Positions 17,092 through 26,289 of a stretch of 64,000 nt of DNA are shown piece after piece (the first letter of the stretch is position 1; each line of letters opens with the position of its first letter). This DNA comes from Bacteroidia bacterium (GTDB taxonomy: Bacteria > Bacteroidota > Bacteroidia > JADZBD01). The notes below the pieces were generated by a model that did no database searches, was not told the origin of the DNA, and saw nothing but the letters and a program-made list of their open reading frames with translations. The stretch is taken from positions 188,842-252,841 of the forward strand of contig JADZBD010000018.1 of assembly GCA_020852255.1 (NCBI GenBank), given 5' to 3'. The position numbers were made by a program, and so were the translations under genes.

Positions 17092-17121
17092 AAAGGGCCT
17101 CCGGTTCAGGGCCCTTTTTTT
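17092..17121 (+). terminator. Intrinsic terminator after the choice-of-anchor B pair
   Basis: An eight-pair stem AAAGGGCC/GGCCCTTT with a ten-base loop is followed by a run of seven T residues (17115-17121). It ends the two-gene T9SS cargo transcript and separates it from the DUF1599 operon. Confidence 0.85.
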
Positions 17122-17200
17122 ATGCTTCGTCATTGGCTTTAACGCATTGATCTCCAGTTCGATGATCGAATTTAAAAAGTCCGTATCTTCGAATCCCTCT

Positions 17201-17737
17201 ATGGTGAAGACAGGTGTACAATATGATGAACAGGTCAGGGCCTGCAAAAATATCTTTGTCAAAAAGATGAAGGACTACGGAAGTGCGTGGAGAGTACTGA
17301 GAACAGGTTCGATAACAGATCAGATATTTATTAAGGCAAACCGGATCAAGAACATCGAGGTAAAGGGCATGCAGAGGGTGGAGGAGGATGTGAGGAGTGA
17401 ATATATCGGCATTGTTAATTACAGCGTGATCGGGCTCATTCAACTGGCCATGGCCGATGATCCCAGAATGGAGATCAGTGCAGAGGAAGGAGGCAAACTT
17501 TTTGATAAATACATTGGCCTTGCCAAATCACTCATGGAAAATAAAAACCATGATTACGGCGAAGCCTGGAGAGAAATGAGAGTGAGTTCCCTGACGGATC
17601 TGCTCCTGATGAAGATCCACCGTATGAAGCAGATCGAAGACAATGACGGGAAGACAATGATCTCGGAAGGCCTTGACGCAAATTACATGGACATGATCAA
17701 CTACAGTTTATTTGCCCTTATACGCCTGAGCGAATGA
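17201..17737 (+). CDS. DUF1599 domain protein (two internal repeats)
   Basis: A 178-residue cytoplasmic protein of DUF1599, widespread in Bacteroidota and of unknown function. The sequence holds two copies of the same module: MKDYGSAWRVLRTGSITDQIFIKANRIKNIE and NKNHDYGEAWREMRVSSLTDLLLMKIHRMKQIE, each followed by an acidic turn and a NY-[ST] helix. The pattern of His, Asp and Glu resembles all-alpha nucleotide pyrophosphohydrolases, but this is only suggestive. The start is set at the ATG at 17201; a longer frame begins at 17147 but sits before a TATCTTCG promoter-like element (17184-17191). It overlaps the next gene by ATGA. Confidence 0.85.
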   Translation: MVKTGVQYDEQVRACKNIFVKKMKDYGSAWRVLRTGSITDQIFIKANRIKNIEVKGMQRVEEDVRSEYIGIVNYSVIGLIQLAMADDPRMEISAEEGGKLFDKYIGLAKSLMENKNHDYGEAWREMRVSSLTDLLLMKIHRMKQIEDNDGKTMISEGLDANYMDMINYSLFALIRLSE

Positions 17738-18861
17738 AAACTTTAGCCTATATCTTACGCTTGCTGGTAGGGGTTCTCTTTATTTTTTCCGGATTCATAA
17801 AGGCCAATGATCCCATGGGATTCGGCTTTAAGATGGAGGAGTATTTTACCGTTTTCGGTATGGACTGGGCAAAACCGCTTGCCCTTTCACTTTCTGTTTT
17901 TGTATGCATCTATGAGATAGTATTCGGCTTTTTTCTTCTGGCCGGCTACCGTGTTATGCTGACGCTGTGGGCACTGCTCCTGATGATTCTTTACTTCACG
18001 GCGCTGACCTTTTACTCTGCCTACTTCAATAAGGTGACCGACTGCGGATGTTTTGGTGATTTCCTGCATCTCAAACCATGGGAATCGTTCTGGAAAGACA
18101 TTGTTCTGATGGCTTTACTCATTTGCCTGTTCTTTTTCCGAAAGCATATTCGGCCGGTTTTCGGTGGAAAACTAATGGGGGTATTTCTCTTTCTTGTTAT
18201 AGCGGCTTCTGTAGCGTTTCCTGTTTATACTTACAATTACCTGCCGGTATTCGATTTCAGACCGTACAAAATCGGAACGAACATTATTGAAGCCAGCAGC
18301 ATCCCGGAAGGAGCTCCCTTAGGTAAAACCATGTCTTATTTTATTTACGAGAACCTGAAAACAGGAGAGAAAAAAGAATTTGACATGAACCATCTTCCCT
18401 GGCAGGATACCCTGACCTGGAAGTATTCAGAAAAAAGCAGAGACGTTATTCTGGAGGAAGCATATGTGCCACCGATCCACGATTTTCATATCAACACGCT
18501 CGATGGTTTTGAGTATACCGAAGATATCCTTAAGGACCCCGGATATAAATTCTTTCTCGTATCCTATTCCCTGGATATCGCAAATGAAAGTGCCTTTCGC
18601 GAGATGAATGATTTTGCAGAACTGTGCCGTAAAAACAACATTCCGTTTATGGTACTCACTGCATCCTCCGATCAGGTGGAAAGCTTCAAACAGAAACTCA
18701 GCCTGAATATGGATTTTTACCTCGTGGACGCCACCCAGCTGAAAACCATGATCAGGGCTAATCCCGGATTGGTAATGCTCAAAGGTCCTGTAGTGGTGGA
18801 TATGTGGCATTATCACTCTTTCCCGTCCTTTACTGAAGTGCAATCTCAATATATGAAATAG
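17734..18861 (+). CDS. BT_3928 family membrane protein (DoxX-like)
   Basis: A 375-residue membrane protein of the BT_3928 family. The N-terminal half has four to five transmembrane segments in a DoxX/MauE-like arrangement (LLVGVLFIFSGFIKANDP, KVTDCGCFGDFLHLKPWE with the CGCFGD motif). The C-terminal half, after an anchor helix near 145-165, is a thioredoxin-like periplasmic domain without an obvious CxxC. It probably belongs to envelope redox or quinone-linked functions. It overlaps DUF1599 by ATGA and shares one base with the following GTG start. DUF1599, BT_3928, tpiA and prmA are commonly neighbours in the phylum. Confidence 0.85.
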   Translation: MKTLAYILRLLVGVLFIFSGFIKANDPMGFGFKMEEYFTVFGMDWAKPLALSLSVFVCIYEIVFGFFLLAGYRVMLTLWALLLMILYFTALTFYSAYFNKVTDCGCFGDFLHLKPWESFWKDIVLMALLICLFFFRKHIRPVFGGKLMGVFLFLVIAASVAFPVYTYNYLPVFDFRPYKIGTNIIEASSIPEGAPLGKTMSYFIYENLKTGEKKEFDMNHLPWQDTLTWKYSEKSRDVILEEAYVPPIHDFHINTLDGFEYTEDILKDPGYKFFLVSYSLDIANESAFREMNDFAELCRKNNIPFMVLTASSDQVESFKQKLSLNMDFYLVDATQLKTMIRANPGLVMLKGPVVVDMWHYHSFPSFTEVQSQYMK

Positions 18862-20192
18862 TGCAGATAGGGTTGTTTATACTGAAAAAGATCGTTTACG
18901 GCTTCCTCGTTATGCTGGGGGTGACCACTGCTGTTTTTCTGATCTTCACCATTCTTCCGGGTGATCCTGCGCGACTGATGCTGAGTCAGAATGCCACACA
19001 GGAACAGATCGACGCGATCAATAAGGATCTGGGAAGAGACAGGCCATTGTATATGCAATATCTCCGGTTTGTAAATGATCTTTCGCCCTTATCGGTCCAT
19101 GATTTTTCAGACCCCGACGACTACTGGTATTTTAATACGTCAAAATATTCCGGCACACCACTTTTCAGTGTAACGGAAAACAAATCGCTGGTACTGAAGT
19201 ATCCTTACATGGGCAAATCCTACGTCACCAAGCGGAAAGTCTCGGATATTATTGTAAAAAAGCTCCCGTCAACGGCACTTCTTGCCGTTTCTTCCATTTG
19301 CCTGGCATCCTGCCTGGGGATTATCATCGGGATCATCTGCGCCGTAAGAAAGAATTCCCTGTTCGACCGTTCCGCGCTTGTATTCGCTGTATTAGGTATG
19401 GCCGGCCCCTCCTACGTAGTGGCCATCATTGTGGCAATGGCTTTCGGTTTTATGTGGACGAATGAGTTTCCTTTTCCGGTGATGTTTATCTTGTTCTTCG
19501 CGGCCTATACGGCCTGGTTTTTTTACAGATCTTACCGGGGGAAGTTGTCCGGGTCACCAAAATGGGAGAGTGTTTCCTTTTCATCGATGCTTGGCAATGC
19601 TGTATGGAAATCAGCTGTGTGGAGTGTGGTATCGTGGTCAGGGCTGTATATTGTTATGGCCACACTGGACATAGAAGATATTCCTGTGCTTAACTCCTAC
19701 ATCTACCTGCCTGGAACAACCTTGAAGAATCTTGGGGATCTTTACGAATATGACGATCTGGGCAACAAACATCTGGCACTGAAAAATATTATCCTGCCTG
19801 CCTTTACTCTCGGGATTCGCCCGCTCGCAATTGTTATTCAGCTGATGCGTTCTTCCCTGCTGGAGGTTCTTTCAATGGATTTTATCCGTACAGCAAAAGC
19901 AAAAGGACTTACATTTTATACTGTAATTGCAAAACATGCCCTTAAAAATGCGATGAATCCTGTGGTAACTGCCATCTCCGGATGGTTTGCAGGCCTGATG
20001 GCAGGAGCAGTATTTGTTGAAATGATTTTTTACTGGAAGGGACTGGGATCAGAAGTAGTTGATGCGCTGTTCAAACAGGATCTGCCGGTACTGATGGGAT
20101 GCGTTCTTGTATCGGGGCTGATTTTTGTACTGATCAATATTATAGTGGACATTGTTTATGGATTCCTTGATCCGAGGATCCGTGTGAATTGA
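18861..20192 (+). CDS. ABC transporter permease, DppB-like
   Basis: A 443-residue inner-membrane permease of the binding-protein-dependent type. The N-terminus GFLVMLGVTTAVFLIFTILPGDPAR matches DppB/OppB proteins, and the cytoplasmic EAA-like motif is RTAKAKGLTFYTVIAKHALKNAMNP. It is over 100 residues longer than typical DppB because of a periplasmic insertion at about residues 75-125 and another of about 60 residues in the middle. The start codon is GTG and overlaps the upstream stop by one base. No ATPase, second permease or binding protein lies in the window, so partners must be encoded elsewhere. The substrate is unknown. Confidence 0.9.
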   Translation: MQIGLFILKKIVYGFLVMLGVTTAVFLIFTILPGDPARLMLSQNATQEQIDAINKDLGRDRPLYMQYLRFVNDLSPLSVHDFSDPDDYWYFNTSKYSGTPLFSVTENKSLVLKYPYMGKSYVTKRKVSDIIVKKLPSTALLAVSSICLASCLGIIIGIICAVRKNSLFDRSALVFAVLGMAGPSYVVAIIVAMAFGFMWTNEFPFPVMFILFFAAYTAWFFYRSYRGKLSGSPKWESVSFSSMLGNAVWKSAVWSVVSWSGLYIVMATLDIEDIPVLNSYIYLPGTTLKNLGDLYEYDDLGNKHLALKNIILPAFTLGIRPLAIVIQLMRSSLLEVLSMDFIRTAKAKGLTFYTVIAKHALKNAMNPVVTAISGWFAGLMAGAVFVEMIFYWKGLGSEVVDALFKQDLPVLMGCVLVSGLIFVLINIIVDIVYGFLDPRIRVN

Positions 20193-20197
20193 TTCTC

Positions 20198-20950
20198 ATG
20201 GAACGAAAGGTGCTGATTGCTAACTGGAAGATGAATAAAAGTCTGCACGACGGACTTTCGCTCGCAGAACAAGTGGCTAACGGAGTAACACAAACTATAC
20301 GGCCGGTACAAGTTTTTATAGCCCCGCCTTTCCCGATCCTGCAAGCACTTGTTCAATCCCTTTCCGGAACAAAGGTGAGAGTGGCGGCTCAGAACTGCCA
20401 CGAACAAAGTTCAGGAGCATTCACGGGTGAAGTGTCAGCCGATTCACTGAAGTCTATAGGAGTTTCGGCAGTAATACTCGGCCATTCAGAACGAAGGAAG
20501 TATTTTAAGGAAAAGGACAAAACGATTTTTCTCAAAGCCCGTAAAGCCATCGAGCAGGGATTGCAGGTTGTAATCTGCGTTGGAGAAACCCAAAAGGAGA
20601 GAGAGGAGGGAAGGCACTTCAAGACCGTGGAATCCCAGCTACGTAAAACCGTTTGTAAGCTGAAAATTCGGGAACTGCAGCAAACCCTGGTAGCCTATGA
20701 ACCGGTTTGGGCCATTGGTACCGGTCATACAGCCAGCCCGGAGCAGGCTCGCGAAATGCATGCTTTTATTCGGTCGGTGATCGCGTCGAAGCGTGGAGAC
20801 CATGCACATTCGGTACCCATTCTTTACGGAGGATCCTGCAATGAGCAGAACGCGAAAAGCCTGTTCAGCCAGCCCGATATTGATGGTGGTCTTATCGGTG
20901 GTGCATCACTTCAGGCATCTTCCTTTCTCGCCATCCTGAATTCATTTTAA
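20198..20950 (+). CDS. tpiA: Triosephosphate isomerase
   Basis: A 250-residue glycolytic enzyme that interconverts dihydroxyacetone phosphate and glyceraldehyde 3-phosphate. Catalytic residues are all visible: the Lys in ANWKMN, the His in VILGHSERR and the Glu in AYEPVWAIGTG. The phosphate-binding loop is GGLIGGASL. The start is the ATG at 20198, five bases after the permease stop; an in-frame TTG at 20189 would overlap the permease stop and adds only three residues. The length equals the family norm. It shares one base with the prmA start (TAATG). Confidence 0.98.
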   Translation: MERKVLIANWKMNKSLHDGLSLAEQVANGVTQTIRPVQVFIAPPFPILQALVQSLSGTKVRVAAQNCHEQSSGAFTGEVSADSLKSIGVSAVILGHSERRKYFKEKDKTIFLKARKAIEQGLQVVICVGETQKEREEGRHFKTVESQLRKTVCKLKIRELQQTLVAYEPVWAIGTGHTASPEQAREMHAFIRSVIASKRGDHAHSVPILYGGSCNEQNAKSLFSQPDIDGGLIGGASLQASSFLAILNSF

Positions 20951-21789
20951 TGGATTACCTGGAGGTTTGTATCAGCCTCGAACCCAGAGAGCCCTGGGCC
21001 GATCTCCTTACGGTAGAACTGGCTTCTATTGGATTTGAATCATTTTTGGATACCGAAAGCGGAATAAACGCGTATATACCAGCTGGATTGTTCAGCAAAG
21101 AACGCTTTGACAAGATGATGGGAGACTATCACCCGACTTTTACCTTTCAGGTTCATATATCTACTATCCGGGGGCAGAACTGGAACCAGGAGTGGGAGAA
21201 CAACTTTCCTCCGATCCATATAGGTGATGAATTACTGGTCCGGGCGCCTTTTCATCCCCCAGGCGGTAACAAATTCAGTGAGGAGATCGTTATACAACCA
21301 AAGATGTCCTTTGGCACCGGCCACCATGCTACTACCTGTCTGATGCTTCAGGCCATTCTCCGTATTCCTTTGGAAGGTAAGGCGGTTGCTGATATCGGAT
21401 GCGGTACGGGAATACTGGGAATTCTGGCAGCCAAGAGGGGGGCAGGGGAAATCCTGGCTGTTGACATTGATGCCATAGCAGTGGAAAACACATCTGAAAA
21501 TGCGGCGATGAATGGCATTTTCGGCATTATTGTTGAAAAAGGAGGAGAAGATCGTTTACAGGGAAAATCTTTTCATGTTATTTTAGCTAACATCAATCGC
21601 AACGTGCTGGTTATCCATATGATAAGTTATGCTCGAGCCCTGGTTCAAGGCGGAGATCTCCTGCTCTCGGGATTCTTTTCCACCGATGCAGAGCTACTGG
21701 TGGCCGAGGGTAAGAAATTCGGTCTTAAAGAAATGACCCGGAAAGAGCAGAGCAGTTGGTGCATGCTGCATTTAAGGAAAGAAAGCTGA
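20950..21789 (+). CDS. prmA: Ribosomal protein L11 methyltransferase
   Basis: A 279-residue SAM-dependent methyltransferase that methylates ribosomal protein L11. The substrate-binding N-terminal domain (to about 110) is followed by the Rossmann domain with PKMSFGTGHHATT, VADIGCGTGILGILAAKRGA (SAM-binding) and the motif ILANINRNVL in place of NPPY. The ATG shares one base with the tpiA stop. The next gene starts three bases after the stop, so prmA is in the middle of a tightly coupled operon. Confidence 0.96.
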   Translation: MDYLEVCISLEPREPWADLLTVELASIGFESFLDTESGINAYIPAGLFSKERFDKMMGDYHPTFTFQVHISTIRGQNWNQEWENNFPPIHIGDELLVRAPFHPPGGNKFSEEIVIQPKMSFGTGHHATTCLMLQAILRIPLEGKAVADIGCGTGILGILAAKRGAGEILAVDIDAIAVENTSENAAMNGIFGIIVEKGGEDRLQGKSFHVILANINRNVLVIHMISYARALVQGGDLLLSGFFSTDAELLVAEGKKFGLKEMTRKEQSSWCMLHLRKES

Positions 21790-21792
21790 TCT

Positions 21793-24700
21793 ATGAAAAA
21801 GATACTGCTCGTTGCTGTTATCATGGGGTTGTCCGCCGGGATGGGGGCGCAATCGTTCAAGAGCTTCTCCCATGATTCTACAAAATTTTTAGGTGAACTG
21901 GCCGAATTCTTCGATCTCGCAAACAAGAAGGAAGGAAGAGAATTCGTGGAAGGTCAATTTCTGAATTACTGGATCAACGACAAATTCTCTAAACGCTACC
22001 AGTTTAACAACGACATGCGGGAATTTGTTTACCGGACCTGCGATGGACTTTTAAAAAAACAGTTCCGGCCGTATCCGGAATTCCACAATTTTATTAAAAC
22101 ATTCATGCACTACTTTGACAACAAGGTGCCTGAAAAAAATTATATCGCTTTCCGCGATGCCGTGGATAAAGTGATGAATGAAAAAAACAAAAAGAATATC
22201 ACCATCATTCTCGCTACCTTTGAAGGGCTCTTCCGGGGAAATGTTTTGTATAGTTCCAATGCGATTGAATGGGTAGCGAATAATGCAAACTACACAGTTT
22301 CCTCAGACACCGCCATCAAGATCAGCTGGACACAACTGGATCTGATAGGGGTAGTGAAAAATGACAGTCTTGTCATTCTCAACACTTCCGGCACCTATTT
22401 TCCGACTGCCAACAAATGGGTTGGAAAAATGGGTAAGGTCAACTGGACACGAACAGGATTGGATGAAAACCTTGTCTATGCAGAGCTCAGAAAATACGAT
22501 ATCAAACTCCGGGAGCCTACGTATGACGCGGACTCAGTAACGTTCTATCACAAGCAATATTTCACCAAGCCGCTGATCGGTCGTCTGGTAGATAAGGCGG
22601 TTGTGGACGCCAAACCGGAAAACGCCTCCTTTCCTAAATTCAACTCCTATACGAAGCGTTTTAAGATGAGCGGTGTAGCCGGTCCGAACGTAGATTTCGA
22701 TGGTGGATTTTCGATGAACGGGAACCGTTTCATCGGTGCGGGTAATAAGGAGGAGGACGCTCTGCTGATATTTAAACGCAACGGAAAGCCTTTTTTAATT
22801 GCCGCTTCAAAATCATTTATTTTCAAAGAAAAGTCTATTATTTCTCCCAGTGCCCAGATTGTAATGGTTCTGGATACTGATTCCGTGTACCACCCCGGGG
22901 TACAGCTGCTTTTGCAAACAGATAAACGGAAACTGACCTTGTTACGAACTTCGGAGGGAATTCAGAAAAGTCCTTATTACAACGATTACCATCGCGTGGA
23001 GATGCATGTGGAGGAGCTGGTATGGATGGTGGATTCCGCCAAGATTGACATGAAAACCATTACCGGCTCAACTCAGGGAGACGCGGATTTTGAATCTGTA
23101 AATTATTACCGGCAGGAACGTTTTGACGCACTGATGGGGATGGACCAATTGAACCCGCTAACCATCATTAAGGACTTTAGTGTTAAAAATGGAGGAGCCA
23201 GGGAATTCTCAGGTAAATCGCTCGCTTCGTACATGACCTACGACTTATACCAGATACAGCCACTGCTTGTACGACTGGCTACGGACGGCTACATTTCCTA
23301 TGATATCGAAGACGACGAAGTGATCGTGCACGAAAAGCTGTTTAATTACATCTGGGCCCGCGCCAAGAAGAAAGATTACGATGTGCTAAGCATCCATTCC
23401 GGGGTAAAGGGCGGAACAACCAACGCGGTACTCAGCCTGCTAAGTTATGATCTGAAAATATATGGCGTGCAATCCATCGCACTCTCTGATTCGCAGAATG
23501 TCCGAATCTATCCCAGCAAAGGCGAGGTAATTTTAAAGAAAAACCGGGGGATCAACTTTGCGGGATATGTCAAAGCGGGATTGTTCGATTTCTTTGGAAA
23601 AGATTTCTCCTTTGAATACGACCGTTTCAAGATTAACCTGAATAATATCGACTCGCTGAAAATGTCGGTGCTGGAGAAAGTAGGAGACAATGTTCAGGTG
23701 GTGAAAGTTAAAACGGTAATCGAAGATATTACCGGAGATCTGCTGATCGATGATATGGGAAATAAATCAGGACTAAAGTCGCAAAAATACCCAGGTTACC
23801 CTGTTTTCAATTCGAAAAAGAATTCATTTGTTTACTACGATCGGCGGTCAATTCACAAAGGCGTTTATAACAGGGACAAGTTTTATTTCAAGCTGGATCC
23901 CTTCAGTATTGATTCACTGGATAACTTTAAAAAGGAGTTTCTGGCACTGGACGGTGATTTTGTGTCCGCAGGCATCTTTCCCCAAATGCGCGAAACACTG
24001 AAAGTTCAGCCGGATTATTCGCTCGGTTTCGTAAAACAAACACCAACGGATGGCTTCGCACTCTATGGAAACAAAGGAACGTTCAACACCACACTCAAAC
24101 TGAGTCATAAAGGACTTCAGGGTGCAGGAGACATTAAATTCCTCACTTCCCAAACCTATTCCAGCGATATTCTGTTTTTCCCTGACTCGACCAATGCAAA
24201 TGCGAATTCATTCACCCTGGGACAGGTTCCCAAAGGAGGAAAGGTGGAATTTCCGAACGTATTTGCAGATACAGCCTATATTCACTTTGAACCCAAACGG
24301 GAACTGATGCAGATTTACAAAGTGGATAAACCTCTCGTGATGATGGACAGTATGGTAAAGTTCCACGGCAGACTTGATCTCCAGAAAACCGGACTGACAG
24401 GCAAAGGCCGGGCCGATTTTGCGAAGTCGGAGCTTACCGCCAATAAGGTTAATTTTAAAAACAAGAAATTCCAGTCCGATACGGCCGATTTTCGTCTTAA
24501 GTCCATGAATGAAAGTGTTTCCGCTTTCTCCACCCTGAACGTAAACGCGCTGGTTGATCTGGAAAAGAGAGAAGGAGATTTTAAATCCAACGGAAAAGGT
24601 TCGGTCGTGCGCTTCGACGTGAACAAGTACATCTGTTTTATGGACCGTTTCAAGTGGTTCATGGATAAAGATGAGATTGAATTGAGTTCCACCGATACGA

Positions 24701-26289
24701 AAAACCCGCCCCAGAACTCAGGTACAAGCGAAATAACATTTGAAGGTCCGGAATTCATTTCCGTCCATCCAAAACAGGACTCCCTTCGCTTTTATGCACC
24801 TCGTGCACGCTTTGATCTGAAGAACTTTATTATTTCTGCCAAAGAGGTAAAATACATCAACGTGGCGGATGCCCGTATTTATCCTGATTCAGGAAATGTG
24901 ACCATCCTGAAAGATGCAGAGATGAAAACGCTCAGCAATGCAAAGATTATTGCGAACTCTGTAACCAAATACCATACGTTATATGAGGTGAACGCAAATA
25001 TTTTTGCGCGCAAAAGCTATTCGGCTTCGGGAAAGTATGATTACGTTGATGAAAACAAAAAGAAACAGACGATCTTCTTTAGTTCCATCACGGTGGACAC
25101 TACATTTCAGACTTTTGCTGATGCGGAAATAAAAGACACTTCAAAATTCATGCTCAGCCCGAATTTTGGTTACAAAGGTAAAGTGAAGCTTCGTGCAACC
25201 AATCAGTTCCTGCTGTTCGACGGATACTGCAGTATTGCGCACGGTTGTAAATCTATTCCTAATTCAGCATTTAAATTCACCTCCCAGATCAATCCCGAAA
25301 AGATTCTTATACCGGTAGCATCCGATGTGAGAGATCCGGAAGACCGTCAGCTGGGATCGGGTATCATGTCAACCGTGGATTCAAACGCCATTTACACCGC
25401 TTTTCTATCCAAACGATATGCGAAAAACGATGTGGAAGTGCTGGCCTCCGAAGGTTTCCTTTTCTTTGACAAGGTTACGCGTGAATACCGGATCGCCTCC
25501 AAGGAAAAATTGACAGAACGTAATCTTGCCGGACAGTTCATCAGCCTGGATGCCAATAGCTGTATGGTGTACGGTGAGGGTAAGATCAATCTCGGCAGCG
25601 ACCTGGGCCAGGTGAAGCTGACAGCGGTGGGAACTGCAAATCATAATCTCCAGAATGATTCTGCCTATTTTGACCTGATGATTCTGATGGACTTCTTTTT
25701 TGACGCTGGGGCACTGGAAAAAATGGCGGAAGGACTTAACGGCTGCGTGGGCGTTACACCCGTGAATTTTAACCGAAGTGTCTACGAGAAGGGATTACGC
25801 GAAATGCTTGGGAAGGATCAGGCCGACAAGTTGATATCGGAAGTCAATCTTTACGGTAAGTTCAAGAAATTTCCGGATGAACTTGAGAAAGGAATTTTCT
25901 TCACAGACCTGAAAATGAGATGGAATCCCCGTACCAAATCATACATCAGCTCAGGAAAAATCGGTGTGGGGAATATTCTAAAGTATCAGGTTAACAAGCA
26001 ATATTACGGCTATATCGAACTTAAAAGGAAACGCTCCGGCGATGAGCTGACAATCTACATTGAATGTGATGCCGGCACCTGGTATTATTTCAATTATACC
26101 AATGGACTGATGCAATCCATTTCAGGGAAAGATGATTTCAACACAATTATCAAGGAGCTGAAACCGGACAAAAGGCAAAAGGAAGTGGAGAAGGGGCAGA
26201 AGTCATACCAGTTCAGCCTGTCAACGAAAACAAAACGCGATCTTTTCCTGAAGAAAATGAAGCAGAACGACAACAGCGGAGACGATTAA
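21793..26289 (+). CDS. Very large exported protein of unknown function (1498 aa)
   Basis: A 1498-residue protein with a clear signal peptide ending near GMGAQS and no later membrane helix. No named domain was recognised. The body is rich in beta-type repeats of the form SNAxIxANxVxKxxxxYEVNANIFARKSY, with many short Lys/Asp-rich strands, which recall OstA/LptA-like or AsmA-like extended beta structures; this resemblance is by eye only. It has a Cys pair in DGYCSIAHGCKS. No T9SS sorting domain is seen at the Lys/Asp-rich C-terminus. It starts three bases after prmA and ends against a convergent helicase gene. An envelope-biogenesis or lipid-transport role is a hypothesis. Confidence 0.8.
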   Translation: MKKILLVAVIMGLSAGMGAQSFKSFSHDSTKFLGELAEFFDLANKKEGREFVEGQFLNYWINDKFSKRYQFNNDMREFVYRTCDGLLKKQFRPYPEFHNFIKTFMHYFDNKVPEKNYIAFRDAVDKVMNEKNKKNITIILATFEGLFRGNVLYSSNAIEWVANNANYTVSSDTAIKISWTQLDLIGVVKNDSLVILNTSGTYFPTANKWVGKMGKVNWTRTGLDENLVYAELRKYDIKLREPTYDADSVTFYHKQYFTKPLIGRLVDKAVVDAKPENASFPKFNSYTKRFKMSGVAGPNVDFDGGFSMNGNRFIGAGNKEEDALLIFKRNGKPFLIAASKSFIFKEKSIISPSAQIVMVLDTDSVYHPGVQLLLQTDKRKLTLLRTSEGIQKSPYYNDYHRVEMHVEELVWMVDSAKIDMKTITGSTQGDADFESVNYYRQERFDALMGMDQLNPLTIIKDFSVKNGGAREFSGKSLASYMTYDLYQIQPLLVRLATDGYISYDIEDDEVIVHEKLFNYIWARAKKKDYDVLSIHSGVKGGTTNAVLSLLSYDLKIYGVQSIALSDSQNVRIYPSKGEVILKKNRGINFAGYVKAGLFDFFGKDFSFEYDRFKINLNNIDSLKMSVLEKVGDNVQVVKVKTVIEDITGDLLIDDMGNKSGLKSQKYPGYPVFNSKKNSFVYYDRRSIHKGVYNRDKFYFKLDPFSIDSLDNFKKEFLALDGDFVSAGIFPQMRETLKVQPDYSLGFVKQTPTDGFALYGNKGTFNTTLKLSHKGLQGAGDIKFLTSQTYSSDILFFPDSTNANANSFTLGQVPKGGKVEFPNVFADTAYIHFEPKRELMQIYKVDKPLVMMDSMVKFHGRLDLQKTGLTGKGRADFAKSELTANKVNFKNKKFQSDTADFRLKSMNESVSAFSTLNVNALVDLEKREGDFKSNGKGSVVRFDVNKYICFMDRFKWFMDKDEIELSSTDTKNPPQNSGTSEITFEGPEFISVHPKQDSLRFYAPRARFDLKNFIISAKEVKYINVADARIYPDSGNVTILKDAEMKTLSNAKIIANSVTKYHTLYEVNANIFARKSYSASGKYDYVDENKKKQTIFFSSITVDTTFQTFADAEIKDTSKFMLSPNFGYKGKVKLRATNQFLLFDGYCSIAHGCKSIPNSAFKFTSQINPEKILIPVASDVRDPEDRQLGSGIMSTVDSNAIYTAFLSKRYAKNDVEVLASEGFLFFDKVTREYRIASKEKLTERNLAGQFISLDANSCMVYGEGKINLGSDLGQVKLTAVGTANHNLQNDSAYFDLMILMDFFFDAGALEKMAEGLNGCVGVTPVNFNRSVYEKGLREMLGKDQADKLISEVNLYGKFKKFPDELEKGIFFTDLKMRWNPRTKSYISSGKIGVGNILKYQVNKQYYGYIELKRKRSGDELTIYIECDAGTWYYFNYTNGLMQSISGKDDFNTIIKELKPDKRQKEVEKGQKSYQFSLSTKTKRDLFLKKMKQNDNSGDD

